The notes under the pieces: generated by a model | What the model was told of the DNA's origin: nothing | Seen by the model: the letters and a program-made list of their open reading frames with translations, nothing else | Database searches by the model: none | Source: Eubacteriales bacterium | GTDB taxonomy: Bacteria > Bacillota > Clostridia > Lachnospirales > Lachnospiraceae | Direction of reading: 5' to 3' | DNA length: 64,000 nucleotides | Assembly: GCA_030536755.1 (NCBI GenBank) | Contig: JAUNPJ010000001.1 | Location: 62,001-126,000 of the forward strand | Program-made: the position numbers and the translations under genes | Part shown: piece after piece, positions 25,972-35,499 of the stretch | How the letters are laid out: every line of letters starts with the position of its first letter | Numbering within the stretch: position 1 is the first letter of the stretch

Positions 25972-26328
25972 ATGAGTGGACATTTGAATTCTGATCTTGG
26001 TAAGATCGTCATTGATACAGATGTCATTGCAACCTATGCAGGAAGCGTAGCGGTAGAATGCTTTGGTATCGTTGGAATGGCTGCCATCAGTATGAAAGAT
26101 GGCCTTGTGAAATTATTAAAGAAAGACAGTCTGAAGCATGGAATTCATGTGAAGATTAATGATAATAAGATTACTTTGGATTTTCATGTAATTGTCGCTT
26201 ATGGTGTCAGCATCCAGGCCGTTTCTGACAATCTTATGAGCAATGTCAAATATAGAGTGGAATCCTTTACCGGAATGGAGATTGAAAAAATCAACGTCCT
26301 GGTGGAGGGAGTACGCGTAATAGATTAG
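25972..26328 (+). CDS. Asp23/Gls24 (YloU) family protein
   Basis: 118 residues. The family pattern is visible: LGKIVIDTDVIATYAGSVAVECFGIVGMA at the start, a central basic linker, then hydrophobic IVAYGVSIQAVSDNL and the C-terminal VNVLVEGVRV-like INVLVEGVRVID. YloU-type proteins are cytoplasmic or membrane-associated stress or envelope proteins. It precedes the DAK2 gene in the order seen across Firmicutes. TGGAGG lies upstream. Confidence 0.9.
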   Translation: MSGHLNSDLGKIVIDTDVIATYAGSVAVECFGIVGMAAISMKDGLVKLLKKDSLKHGIHVKINDNKITLDFHVIVAYGVSIQAVSDNLMSNVKYRVESFTGMEIEKINVLVEGVRVID

Positions 26329-26342
26329 TAAGGAGGACCTAG

Positions 26343-27998
26343 GTGGTGAGTGTAAATACCATAGATGCGAAGCTCATGGCAAAAATGTTTTTGGCAGGGG
26401 CAAAAAATCTGGAAGCAAAGAAAGAATGGATCAATGAATTAAATGTATTTCCGGTACCGGATGGAGATACAGGTACGAATATGACACTGACAATCATGGC
26501 TGCGGCAAATGAGGTCAGCCAGATGGAATCCATCACGATGGAAAAACTGGCAAAGGCGATCTCCTCCGGCTCTTTAAGAGGTGCGCGAGGCAATTCGGGT
26601 GTTATTTTATCACAGCTTCTGCGCGGCTTTACAAAGAGTGTGGCCAAAAAGGAGACGCTGGATTGTGTCAGCATAGCAGAGGCTATGGAGAAAGGTGTAG
26701 AGACTGCATACAAGGCAGTTATGAAACCGAAAGAAGGAACGATTCTGACGGTTGCCAGGGAGGCGGCTGCCAAGGCAAAAGAGCTGGCAGAGGAATCCGA
26801 GGATATGCAGCAATTCTTTGAAGATATTCTGGCGCATGCACAGGCAACGCTGGATAAAACTCCGGAGATGCTTCCTGTTCTGAAGGAGGCCGGGGTGGTA
26901 GATTCCGGCGGACAGGGCCTTTTGGAGGTTTACAGAGGCGTTTACGATGCCTTTATGGGGAAAGAGATTGACTATACCTTTGAGAAGACGGCCCCGGCTG
27001 CGCCGCTGGCAAAGTCGACTGCACAGGCAGAGGCAGATATTAAGTTCGGTTATTGTACAGAATTTATCATTCTGCTGGACGAGCCGATGACGGATGAGCA
27101 GGAGGCTTCCTTTAAGGCATATCTGACATCCATTGGCGATTCGATTGTTGTCGTGGCAGATGATGAGATTACAAAAGTACATGTGCACACAAACGATCCT
27201 GGTCTTGCCATCCAGAAGGCACTTACATTCGGTCAGCTATCCCGCATGAAGATTGACAATATGCGGGAAGAACATCAGGAAAAACTGATTAAGGATGCAC
27301 AGAAGGTTGCGCAGCAGCAGAAAGAAGAGACCCCGATGAAAGAGGTTGGATTTATTTCTGTATCGATTGGTGAGGGCGTGAAAGAAATTTTTACAGACCT
27401 GGGCGTGGATTATTTGATCGAGGGCGGTCAGACGATGAATCCAAGTACAGAAGATATGCTCAATGCAATTGAACAGGTAGCGGCCAAAAACATATATATC
27501 CTTCCGAATAATAAAAATATTATCCTGGCCGCCAACCAGGCACAGGCTCTTACTGAGGATAAAAATATCGTGGTAATTCCTACCAGAACGATTCCGCAGG
27601 GTATCACAGCTGTGATCAGTTACTCTCCGGACAGTTCGGTGGAGGAAAATGAGCAGATGATGCTGGAGGCCATTGAGAATGTAAAGACAGGACAGGTTAC
27701 TTATGCGGTTCGCGATACACATATTGATGACAAAGAAATCCATGAACATGACATTATGGGAATCGGAGATCATGGAATTCTGGCGGTCGGAACAGACATT
27801 TCTTCCGTTGCATTGGAGATGGTAGCGGCCATGGTGGATGAGGATTCCGAGTTGATCAGTGTATATTTTGGTGAGGACATCGATGAAGAAAAAGCACAGG
27901 AATTGCTTGAGAATCTGGAAGAAAAATATCCGGATTGTGATGTGGAACTGAATTATGGCGGACAGCCGATTTACTATTATGTAATTTCTGTGGAGTAG
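26343..27998 (+). CDS. fakA: DAK2/DegV-domain protein (FakA-like fatty acid kinase)
   Basis: 551 residues from GTG 26343, with AGGAGG 7 bases upstream. The N-terminal DhaL/DAK2 ATP-binding domain spans ~10-205, with NVFPVPDGDTGTNM (metal-binding aspartates) and SLRGARGNSGVILSQLLRGF. A middle domain and a C-terminal DegV-like domain (EDVISVYFGEDI-like region) follow. Homologues such as Staphylococcus FakA phosphorylate fatty acids bound to FakB. No fakB is in the window. recG begins 4 bases after the stop. Confidence 0.92.
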   Translation: MVSVNTIDAKLMAKMFLAGAKNLEAKKEWINELNVFPVPDGDTGTNMTLTIMAAANEVSQMESITMEKLAKAISSGSLRGARGNSGVILSQLLRGFTKSVAKKETLDCVSIAEAMEKGVETAYKAVMKPKEGTILTVAREAAAKAKELAEESEDMQQFFEDILAHAQATLDKTPEMLPVLKEAGVVDSGGQGLLEVYRGVYDAFMGKEIDYTFEKTAPAAPLAKSTAQAEADIKFGYCTEFIILLDEPMTDEQEASFKAYLTSIGDSIVVVADDEITKVHVHTNDPGLAIQKALTFGQLSRMKIDNMREEHQEKLIKDAQKVAQQQKEETPMKEVGFISVSIGEGVKEIFTDLGVDYLIEGGQTMNPSTEDMLNAIEQVAAKNIYILPNNKNIILAANQAQALTEDKNIVVIPTRTIPQGITAVISYSPDSSVEENEQMMLEAIENVKTGQVTYAVRDTHIDDKEIHEHDIMGIGDHGILAVGTDISSVALEMVAAMVDEDSELISVYFGEDIDEEKAQELLENLEEKYPDCDVELNYGGQPIYYYVISVE

Positions 27999-28002
27999 TG
28001 AT

Positions 28003-30060
28003 ATGCAGAAACATTCGTTGCGGGAATTAAAAGGAATAGGGGAAAAGACAGACGGTCTTTTTCAAAAACTGAATATCCATTCCATTGAGGATTTATTGCA
28101 GTATTATCCGCGCAGTTATGATATTTATGAACCGCCGGTATCCATACAGCAGATACAGCAGGGGAAAGTTCAGACGATCGAAGGGACAGTCGTACGAAGT
28201 GTCAGTGTCAGGAAAGTACGCAATTTATCCATTGTGACCACAACAATTGCAGGCGAGGGCGGACAGCTCTCGCTTGTCTGGTTTCATATGCCTTTTTTGC
28301 GCAATACGCTGAAGAAAGGATATCGTTTTTTATTCCGCGGAAAAGTGGTCTCACATAATGGAAAACTGGAAATGGAACAGCCCAGGATTTATACTCCGGC
28401 GCAGTATGAACCGCTGCTTCATACGATGCAGCCTTTGTACGGATTGACAGCGGGATTGACAAATCAGACAGTGGTGAAGGCTGTACGGCAGGCTTTGGAA
28501 AATAAGCAGCTTTGCAGAGACTGGCTGGAGGAAGAACAAAAGCAAAGGTATTCTCTGGCCGATTATAATTACGCGCTGGAGAAGATTCATTTTCCGGCAA
28601 ATATGGAAGAATATAAGATTGCAAGAAGACGTCTGGCGTTTGATGAATTCTTCTTTTTTATGTTGATGGTGCAGAGGTTAAAGGCAAAGACGCAGGTGCA
28701 GGAAAATGCGTATCCGATGAAACGTGTTTGGGAGACAGAGGAGATTCTGGAGTCTCTGCCCTATACGCTGACAAAGGCGCAGATTCGTACCTGGATGGAG
28801 ATTGAGAATGATTTGCAGGGCAGCCGTCTGATGTCTAGGCTGGTTCAGGGCGATGTGGGAAGCGGAAAGACGATCATTGCATTTCTGGCTATGATCATGG
28901 CGGCAAAAAACGGATATCAGGCAGCTTTGATGGCACCTACGGAAGTATTGGCCGCGCAGCATTATGGAGATCTGCTTACACTTTTGCAGAAGCAGGATAT
29001 GGACTTTTGCAGACCGGTTCTTCTGACTGGATCTGCCAGGACAAAAGAGCGGCGGGAAATTTATGCACAGATTGCAGATGGAACGGCCAACCTGATCATA
29101 GGGACACATGCCCTGATACAGGAAAAAGTTTCTTATAAAAATCTGGCTCTCGTAATCACGGATGAACAGCATCGATTTGGCGTAAAACAGCGAGAGGCAC
29201 TTTCCGGGCAGGAGGCACCTGCGAATGTGATGGTCATGAGTGCAACACCGATTCCGAGAACGCTGGCGATTATTTTGTACGGAGATCTCGATATTTCAGT
29301 GATCGACGAACTTCCGGCAAAGAGACTCCCGATTAAAAATTGTGTCGTGGATACTCGATACAGGCAGAAATCTTGGGAGTTTATCAAAAAGGAAGTGCAG
29401 AAAGGGCATCAGGCTTATGTGATCTGCCCGATGGTGGAGGAAAGTGAAGAAATGGAGGGAGAGAATGTCGTGGATTATTCCAGACATCTGCAGGAATATT
29501 TTGGTACTGCTTTGCATGTGGAATTTCTTCATGGAAAAATGAAGCCATCCCAGAAGGATGCTGTTATGACATCGTTTGCAAAAGGAGAGATTCAGATTTT
29601 GGTTTCGACAACCGTTGTTGAGGTTGGAGTCAATGTACCAAATGCGACGGTCATGATGATTGAAAATGCGGATCGTTTCGGTCTTGCCCAGCTGCATCAG
29701 CTTCGCGGCCGTGTGGGTCGTGGAGATGCGCAGTCTTACTGTATTTTTGTGCAGGGAACGCAGGGAGAAGAAACGAAAAAAAGGCTGGAGATTCTGAACC
29801 AGTCGAATGACGGCTTTTTTATTGCAGAAGAAGATCTGAAACTTCGCGGACCGGGGGATCTGTTCGGAATCCGCCAGAGTGGTTTGATGGAATTTAAAAT
29901 CGGTGACATTTATCAGGATGCAGATGTATTAAAATGTGCCAGTGAGGCGGCGGAGGAAATTCTGGAACTGGACAGAACCCTGAGTCTGCCGCAGCATCGG
30001 GAATTGCGGGACAGGATTGAATGTTACGGAAGAGATGGCTTGGAAAATATCAGCATTTAA
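28003..30060 (+). CDS. recG: ATP-dependent DNA helicase RecG
   Basis: 685 residues, normal for RecG. An N-terminal OB/wedge domain (residues ~1-160) binds branched DNA. Helicase motifs are clear: motif I GDVGSGKT, Ia APTEVLAAQH, II DEQHRFG, III MSATPIPRT, V-VI STTVVEVGVNVPNA and QLRGRVGRG. The C-terminal TRG-type motif region GPGDLFGIRQSG is present. It reverses stalled forks. It is the final gene of the Asp23-DAK2-recG unit. Confidence 0.97.
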   Translation: MQKHSLRELKGIGEKTDGLFQKLNIHSIEDLLQYYPRSYDIYEPPVSIQQIQQGKVQTIEGTVVRSVSVRKVRNLSIVTTTIAGEGGQLSLVWFHMPFLRNTLKKGYRFLFRGKVVSHNGKLEMEQPRIYTPAQYEPLLHTMQPLYGLTAGLTNQTVVKAVRQALENKQLCRDWLEEEQKQRYSLADYNYALEKIHFPANMEEYKIARRRLAFDEFFFFMLMVQRLKAKTQVQENAYPMKRVWETEEILESLPYTLTKAQIRTWMEIENDLQGSRLMSRLVQGDVGSGKTIIAFLAMIMAAKNGYQAALMAPTEVLAAQHYGDLLTLLQKQDMDFCRPVLLTGSARTKERREIYAQIADGTANLIIGTHALIQEKVSYKNLALVITDEQHRFGVKQREALSGQEAPANVMVMSATPIPRTLAIILYGDLDISVIDELPAKRLPIKNCVVDTRYRQKSWEFIKKEVQKGHQAYVICPMVEESEEMEGENVVDYSRHLQEYFGTALHVEFLHGKMKPSQKDAVMTSFAKGEIQILVSTTVVEVGVNVPNATVMMIENADRFGLAQLHQLRGRVGRGDAQSYCIFVQGTQGEETKKRLEILNQSNDGFFIAEEDLKLRGPGDLFGIRQSGLMEFKIGDIYQDADVLKCASEAAEEILELDRTLSLPQHRELRDRIECYGRDGLENISI

Positions 30061-30073
30061 AAGTGTTATCCAG

Positions 30074-30102
30074 TTGTTGGTTTTCGCATATTGTGTTATA
30101 AT
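30074..30102 (+). promoter_or_regulatory. Predicted promoter of the phosphorelay/c-di-GMP unit
   Basis: TTGTTG (30074-30079), a 17-base spacer and a perfect TATAAT (30097-30102), about 50 bases before the start. Confidence 0.65.
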
Positions 30103-30153
30103 TAAAAATCATACAATGTTACGAAAATGACAATGTAGGGGGATTTTTTAGAA

Positions 30154-32334
30154 ATGTCAGATGGAAAGTACGACAGAAGCGGGGACGGTATTTTAGAGAA
30201 GTATCATAAGAGGACGGAAAACAGAAAAAGGAAAATACTGATTATTGACGATGAGAAGATCAGTTGTTCTGTACTCAGGCGTATTCTGGAAGATCGTTAC
30301 GACATCCTGACGGCGGGAAATGGACAGGAAGCTTTGGAAATCATGAATGAACAGAAATATGAGATTTCCCTTATTCTTCTTGATTTGATGATGCCAGTGA
30401 TGGATGGGTATGAATTTCTGGATTATATTATGAAGGATGCACAGTTTTCTGTAATTCCGGTTATTGTGACGACGTCCAGAGATCAGGATGAAGATGAAAT
30501 CCGATGCCTGGAACATGGGGCAGTGGATTTTGTGTCAAAACCATATCATCCGGAAGTGGTAAGAAAAAGAGTGGACCGTATTATCCATTTAAGAGAGACA
30601 GCGGCAATCTTAAATGTGGTCGAACATGACCGTCTTACCGGTCTTTACAGCAAAGAATCGTTTTATTTAAAGGCAGAACAGTTGCTGGAAAAAAATCCTG
30701 AGCAATCCTATGATATGATAGTTGCGGATGTAAATGGTTTTAAAGTGATCAATGAGCGCCTTGGTATGAAGTTAGGAGATAAGGTGCTTTGTTATATGGC
30801 GGACCGTTATAGAAAGGTTCTTGGGGAAAACGGAATCTGTACCCGTCTTCACGGTGATGTATTTGCAATGATGGTTGTGCATGGCGTGAAAGACATGGAG
30901 AGAGAGCTTTTGTGGAAATGGAATGAACCTGTGGAGGGAATTCCATTAAGAACTATTGATATTAAGTATGGAATCTATGAAAATGTCAATCATGAAGTCC
31001 CTCCGTTTGTAATGTGTGACAGGGCAATGCTGGCATTGAGCAGAATTAAGAAGTTGTATGGAAGACATATTTCCAGATATGACGATTCGCTTCGGGCACA
31101 TCTTGTGCGGGAACAGCAGATTCTGGATACGATGGAAGAGGCTCTGGAAGAGCATCAGTTTGAGGTATATTACCAGCCCAAATATAATATGGAAGATGAG
31201 AATGTATCGGGTGCGGAGGCTTTGGTGAGATGGTTCCATCCGCAATTTGGCTTTATGTCTCCGGGAGAATTTATCCCACTTTTTGAGAAGAATGGTTTTA
31301 TCACAAAGCTTGATTTTTATATTTGGGAAGAGACCTGCAAAAATCTGAAAAAATGGAAGACAGAGGGGCGAAGACCGATTCCGGTATCTGTCAATATTTC
31401 GCAGATGGATTTTGCTGTATTGGATCTTGCAGAGAAAATTACCAGTTTGGTAGATGCATATGGAATTGATAGAGAACTGCTTCATCTGGAAATCACGGAA
31501 ACGGTTTATACACAGGATCGAGAGCATATCACGCAGACAGTCAATCAGCTGCGTCAGAATGGATTCAAAATAGAGATGGATGACTTCGGAACAGGGTATT
31601 CCTCTCTGAATGTGCTGAGTGAGCTGTCAATTGATGTGCTGAAGTTGGATATGAAGTTTATCCAGAAACATGCGGATAACCGCAGAAGTCTTCTTGGATT
31701 TGTGATCAGTCTGTCCAAATGGTTGAATCTGGAGACCATAGCAGAAGGTGTGGAGACGAAAGAACAGGTGGAACAGCTCAAAAGCTTTGGTTGTGATTAT
31801 GTGCAGGGGTATTACTATGCAAAGCCTATGCCAAAGGAGGCATTTGAACGATGTCTTGAGAAAGACGTATATAAAGTGCGGACGGAAAAAAAGAATTTGG
31901 CTGATGCTTCTGAGCAGTTGGATATGGAAGAGAAAAAAGACACGGTTCTGATTGTAGAAGATAATGAAATGAACCGGGAAATCTTAAGAAATATGGTATC
32001 CCCCTATTATCATGTGAAAGAGGCCGGAAACGGGCAGGAAGCGTATGACTATCTGATGATGAATTCGACGGAGATATCGGTGATTCTTCTGGATATGCTG
32101 ATGCCGGTGATGGATGGATTTACTTTCATGAAAAAGAAAAATCAGAATAAAGAATTTTCTGAAATTCCGGTTATCATTACTTCTGAATCGGATGAAAACA
32201 GCGAGCTGAAGACATTGCAGATGGGGGCCGATCGTTTCGTGGGTAAGCCATATCATCAGGAGTTATTATTGCTGTCCATCCAGGCAACTCTGAGAAAACG
32301 AAAGAAAACAACAAATGTTGAGGAAAATCTATGA
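30154..32334 (+). CDS. REC-GGDEF-EAL-REC protein, probable c-di-GMP phosphodiesterase
   Basis: 726 residues. The first receiver domain (27-150) has acceptor Asp77 in LLDLMMPVMDG and the conserved Lys in SKPYHP. The GGDEF domain (155-310) is degenerate: the signature reads LHGDVF (~232-237), so it is probably inactive as a cyclase. The EAL domain (~325-570) keeps GAEALVRW (355-357), NISQMDF, EITETVY, DDFGTGYSSL (476-485), KLDMKFI, EGVET and QGYYYAKPMP, so it should hydrolyse c-di-GMP. The second receiver (590-715) has Asp647. It overlaps the hybrid kinase gene by four bases. A soluble output protein with two receivers suggests it is the end of the relay. Confidence 0.92.
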   Translation: MSDGKYDRSGDGILEKYHKRTENRKRKILIIDDEKISCSVLRRILEDRYDILTAGNGQEALEIMNEQKYEISLILLDLMMPVMDGYEFLDYIMKDAQFSVIPVIVTTSRDQDEDEIRCLEHGAVDFVSKPYHPEVVRKRVDRIIHLRETAAILNVVEHDRLTGLYSKESFYLKAEQLLEKNPEQSYDMIVADVNGFKVINERLGMKLGDKVLCYMADRYRKVLGENGICTRLHGDVFAMMVVHGVKDMERELLWKWNEPVEGIPLRTIDIKYGIYENVNHEVPPFVMCDRAMLALSRIKKLYGRHISRYDDSLRAHLVREQQILDTMEEALEEHQFEVYYQPKYNMEDENVSGAEALVRWFHPQFGFMSPGEFIPLFEKNGFITKLDFYIWEETCKNLKKWKTEGRRPIPVSVNISQMDFAVLDLAEKITSLVDAYGIDRELLHLEITETVYTQDREHITQTVNQLRQNGFKIEMDDFGTGYSSLNVLSELSIDVLKLDMKFIQKHADNRRSLLGFVISLSKWLNLETIAEGVETKEQVEQLKSFGCDYVQGYYYAKPMPKEAFERCLEKDVYKVRTEKKNLADASEQLDMEEKKDTVLIVEDNEMNREILRNMVSPYYHVKEAGNGQEAYDYLMMNSTEISVILLDMLMPVMDGFTFMKKKNQNKEFSEIPVIITSESDENSELKTLQMGADRFVGKPYHQELLLLSIQATLRKRKKTTNVEENL

Positions 32335-35090
32335 AAAAAAGAGGAAAATGCGGCAGACTGCTTGCGTTGTTTCTGGCAGTAATTCTGATGTGTTTGAATG
32401 GTGGGGCGTGTTTGGTTTGTGCAGATTCGGGGACACAGACAGGAAAATTTCGTGTGCTGTTTATCAGCTCTTATTCTTATACATGGTCGACAGTTCCTCT
32501 TCAGATGAGGGGAATTGAATCAGAACTGACGGATGATGTGATGCTGGATGTTGAATTTATGGATACCAAAACACTTTCTCTGGATTTAGCAGAGAAAGAG
32601 CTGCTCGAGCGGGTGCGGTTTAAAGAAGAAAATGTTGCCTTTTACGATGCCGTGATCGTGGGAGATGATGCAGCTCTTCAGTTTGCGGTGAAATATCAGG
32701 AAGAACTGTTTCGAGAGAAGCCGATCGTATTTGAGGGAATCAATGATGTGGAATATGCACAGAAAGTCAGCCAGAATCCATGGATCACAGGAGTGATTGA
32801 GCGCTTTTCTTATAAGGACAATCTGGATTTTGCGATGAAAGTTCAGCCGAAGGCAGACAAAATCACCGCGATCGTAGACAATACGGTCACTGGAATCGGG
32901 GAGCAAAAACAGTTTTTTGAGCAGGAAAAACAGTACCCGCAGCTGTCTTTTGATGTGATCAATGCTTCGATTCTGAAGCAGGAGGAACTGATCGCTGCGT
33001 TTTCCGATGTGAGGGAGGATACGATTCTCGTGTATCTGATCCTCTCAGAAGATTGTGAGGGAAATATCTATACGAATGAACAAGTCTGCCGCATGATTCA
33101 GGAATATGTAAATGTGCCGGTTTACCGTTTTGTTCAGGCTGGAATCGGTGAAGGCGTGCTTGGCGGAAATATTGTATTCCATGAAGGATCAGGAGCGATT
33201 GCCGCAAGAATGGTCATGCAGATTTTAAATGGAGCGGATCCGTCTTCCATTGCGATGCAAAGTAACAGCCCGAATGGTTTTTATCTGGACCAGAATGTGC
33301 TGGATCGCTTTCACATTTCTTCAAAACTGATTCCGCAGGATGCAGTTATCATCAATCAAAAACAGAGTTTTTGGGAACAATACGGAAGAGTGATCGAGGT
33401 TACGCTTGGTGCTGCTGCCGTGCTCATGATTTTTGTTGTGCTGGTCATGCGGGCTGTTTATGAGAAAAAGAGAAGTGCGGAGCTCGAGGATAAAAATCGA
33501 CAGCTTGCCAATGCCGTGATGGCGGCTCAGAACGCCAACGGAGCAAAATCGCAGTTTTTGGCGCAGATGAGCCATGAAATCCGGACACCGATGAATGCGA
33601 TCATTGGTCTGACGACACTGGCCGAAACGGAGACAGAAGATCCGGATCGAATAAAGGAATACCTGGCTAAAATCAAAAACAGTTCCAGGCTTCTTCTGGG
33701 AATTATCAATGACATTCTTGATATGTCTTCGATTGAGCAGGGAAAAATGAAACTGGATAAGCAGGTCTTTGATTTTAAACGGCAGCTTTCTGGGATCGTG
33801 TCTATGTTTTATCAGCAGGCAAAACAAAAACAGATTGACTTTAAGCTTCATATGAATGGTGTGACGGAGGAAACTCTGATCGGAGATGAGCTGCGGGTAA
33901 ATCAGATCATGATCAATCTCTTATCGAATGCGATCAAATTTACACCTTCGGGGGGAAAGATTGATTTTACCGTCACACAGACCAGCCGTTCTCACGATAA
34001 AGTTTATATGCGCTTTACCGTACAGGATAATGGCTGCGGCATGAATGATGATATGCTGAACCGGCTGTTTTGTCCATTTGAGCAGCAGGATGCTTCTACG
34101 GCACGTAAGCATGGAGGCAGCGGTCTTGGCCTTTCAATCACGAAAAATCTTGTGGAGATGATGGGAGGAAGTATCCGGGCGGAAAGTAAATTAAATGAAG
34201 GCAGCATGTTTGTGGTAGATCTTCCATTTTCTTCCAGTGGGGAAAAGATGGTGACGAAACAAAATCGTTTTGACGCAATCCGTGCTTTGATCGTGGATGA
34301 TGACGAAGATGCCTGCGAGTATTGCGGTATCCTTCTAAAACGTCTTGGTATCCGCTATGATTATGTGACGGATGGGAAAGCTGCATTGGAAGCATTAGGA
34401 GAAGCGGAGGATGAAGGAGATGCCTATAACCTTTGCATCATTGACTGGCAGATGCCGATCATGGATGGTGTTGAGCTGACAAGACAGATTCGTTCTGTTT
34501 TTGGAGAGGACGCGATTGTTGTGATTGCCTCGGCATACGACCTGAATGAGGTTGAAGAGGATGGAAGAGAGGCAGGAGCCGATTATTTTGTGATCAAACC
34601 TGTCTTCCAGTCAAGTCTCTTCAATGTTCTGAATCGGATCTGCGGAAGAACGATAGAGCCGGAGGAAGAAAAACAGGCGGAAAACTTTGATTTTTCCGGA
34701 AAACATGTGCTGCTTGCGGAAGATGTGGAGCTGAATATGGAAGTGGCGGTTAAGATGCTGAAGATGGTGGGAATCGAAGTAAGCTGTGCAATGGACGGAA
34801 AGGAAGCGCTGGAACTTTACGAAGAGGCTCCCGATGGTTTTTTCGACTGTATTCTTTTGGATATTAATATGCCGCACATGGATGGATATGAAACCGTAAG
34901 AGCCATCCGAAAAAGCCAGAAAACGGATGCCCATACCGTTCCGGTATTTGCGATGACGGCAAATGCCTTTTCGGAAGACGTCGCTGAGGCAATGAATGCC
35001 GGTATGAATGGTCATATTGCAAAACCAATTGAAATTCATATTTTATACGAAACACTTCAGGAGGTTTTTAAGAGCCATGAACAGATATAA
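32331..35090 (+). CDS. Hybrid sensor histidine kinase with periplasmic-binding-like sensor and two receivers
   Basis: 919 residues. A signal/anchor segment (8-31) is followed by an extracellular ABC-substrate-binding-type domain (~40-340, PF04392-like). One membrane helix spans ~356-377. The kinase core has phosphoacceptor His415 in QMSHEIRTPMN and ATP-binding motifs (NLLSNAIKFTPSGG, DNGCGM, GGSGLGLSI). Receiver 1 (~655-775) has Asp705 in IIDWQMPIMDG; receiver 2 (~790-915) has Asp844 in LLDINMPHMDG. It overlaps the EAL gene by ATGA and the Hpt gene by 14 bases. The ligand is unknown; PF04392-type domains can bind small molecules such as amino acids. Confidence 0.93.
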   Translation: MKKRGKCGRLLALFLAVILMCLNGGACLVCADSGTQTGKFRVLFISSYSYTWSTVPLQMRGIESELTDDVMLDVEFMDTKTLSLDLAEKELLERVRFKEENVAFYDAVIVGDDAALQFAVKYQEELFREKPIVFEGINDVEYAQKVSQNPWITGVIERFSYKDNLDFAMKVQPKADKITAIVDNTVTGIGEQKQFFEQEKQYPQLSFDVINASILKQEELIAAFSDVREDTILVYLILSEDCEGNIYTNEQVCRMIQEYVNVPVYRFVQAGIGEGVLGGNIVFHEGSGAIAARMVMQILNGADPSSIAMQSNSPNGFYLDQNVLDRFHISSKLIPQDAVIINQKQSFWEQYGRVIEVTLGAAAVLMIFVVLVMRAVYEKKRSAELEDKNRQLANAVMAAQNANGAKSQFLAQMSHEIRTPMNAIIGLTTLAETETEDPDRIKEYLAKIKNSSRLLLGIINDILDMSSIEQGKMKLDKQVFDFKRQLSGIVSMFYQQAKQKQIDFKLHMNGVTEETLIGDELRVNQIMINLLSNAIKFTPSGGKIDFTVTQTSRSHDKVYMRFTVQDNGCGMNDDMLNRLFCPFEQQDASTARKHGGSGLGLSITKNLVEMMGGSIRAESKLNEGSMFVVDLPFSSSGEKMVTKQNRFDAIRALIVDDDEDACEYCGILLKRLGIRYDYVTDGKAALEALGEAEDEGDAYNLCIIDWQMPIMDGVELTRQIRSVFGEDAIVVIASAYDLNEVEEDGREAGADYFVIKPVFQSSLFNVLNRICGRTIEPEEEKQAENFDFSGKHVLLAEDVELNMEVAVKMLKMVGIEVSCAMDGKEALELYEEAPDGFFDCILLDINMPHMDGYETVRAIRKSQKTDAHTVPVFAMTANAFSEDVAEAMNAGMNGHIAKPIEIHILYETLQEVFKSHEQI

Positions 35091-35424
35091 ACTTTTTAAA
35101 GCGGGGGTAGATGCAAATAAGGCATTGAAACGCCTGGATAATGACAAAGAATTGTATGAAGAATTGCTAAATCGTTTTTGTGAAGATACTTATTATGCAC
35201 AGCTGGAGACAGCGATTGAGCAGGGAGATGTGCAGCAGGCGTTTCAGGCTGCGCATGCTCTGAAGGGGGCTGCTGGAAATCTGAGCTGTATCAGACTTTA
35301 CGATGCGCTGCTTCCCTGTGTGGAGGAATTGAGAAAGGGAAATCTGGAAACTGCACGGGAAAAATTCCCGGAAGTGAAAGAGTCCTATCGTGTTCTGATG
35401 GAGGCTTTGCAGGCCAATTCCTGA
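35077..35424 (+). CDS. Histidine phosphotransfer (Hpt) protein
   Basis: 115 residues from ATG 35077, preceded by AGGAGG in the kinase gene. The Hpt signature AAHALKGAAGNL places the phosphorylatable His at residue 60. It is a free Hpt module, not fused to the kinase. It can take phosphate from the kinase's receivers and pass it to the receiver domains of the EAL protein, completing a His-Asp-His-Asp relay in one operon. Confidence 0.9.
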   Translation: MNRYKLFKAGVDANKALKRLDNDKELYEELLNRFCEDTYYAQLETAIEQGDVQQAFQAAHALKGAAGNLSCIRLYDALLPCVEELRKGNLETAREKFPEVKESYRVLMEALQANS

Positions 35425-35430
35425 AAATAC

Positions 35431-35459
35431 TTGTGTTTTCTGGAAAAAAGTAGTATTCT
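35431..35459 (+). promoter_or_regulatory. Predicted promoter of the DUF6465 gene
   Basis: TTGTGT (35431-35436), a 17-base spacer and TATTCT (35454-35459), about 40 bases before the start codon. Confidence 0.55.
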
Positions 35460-35499
35460 ATACAGGAAATCCAAAAAGTGCACAAGTAAGGAGGCAATT

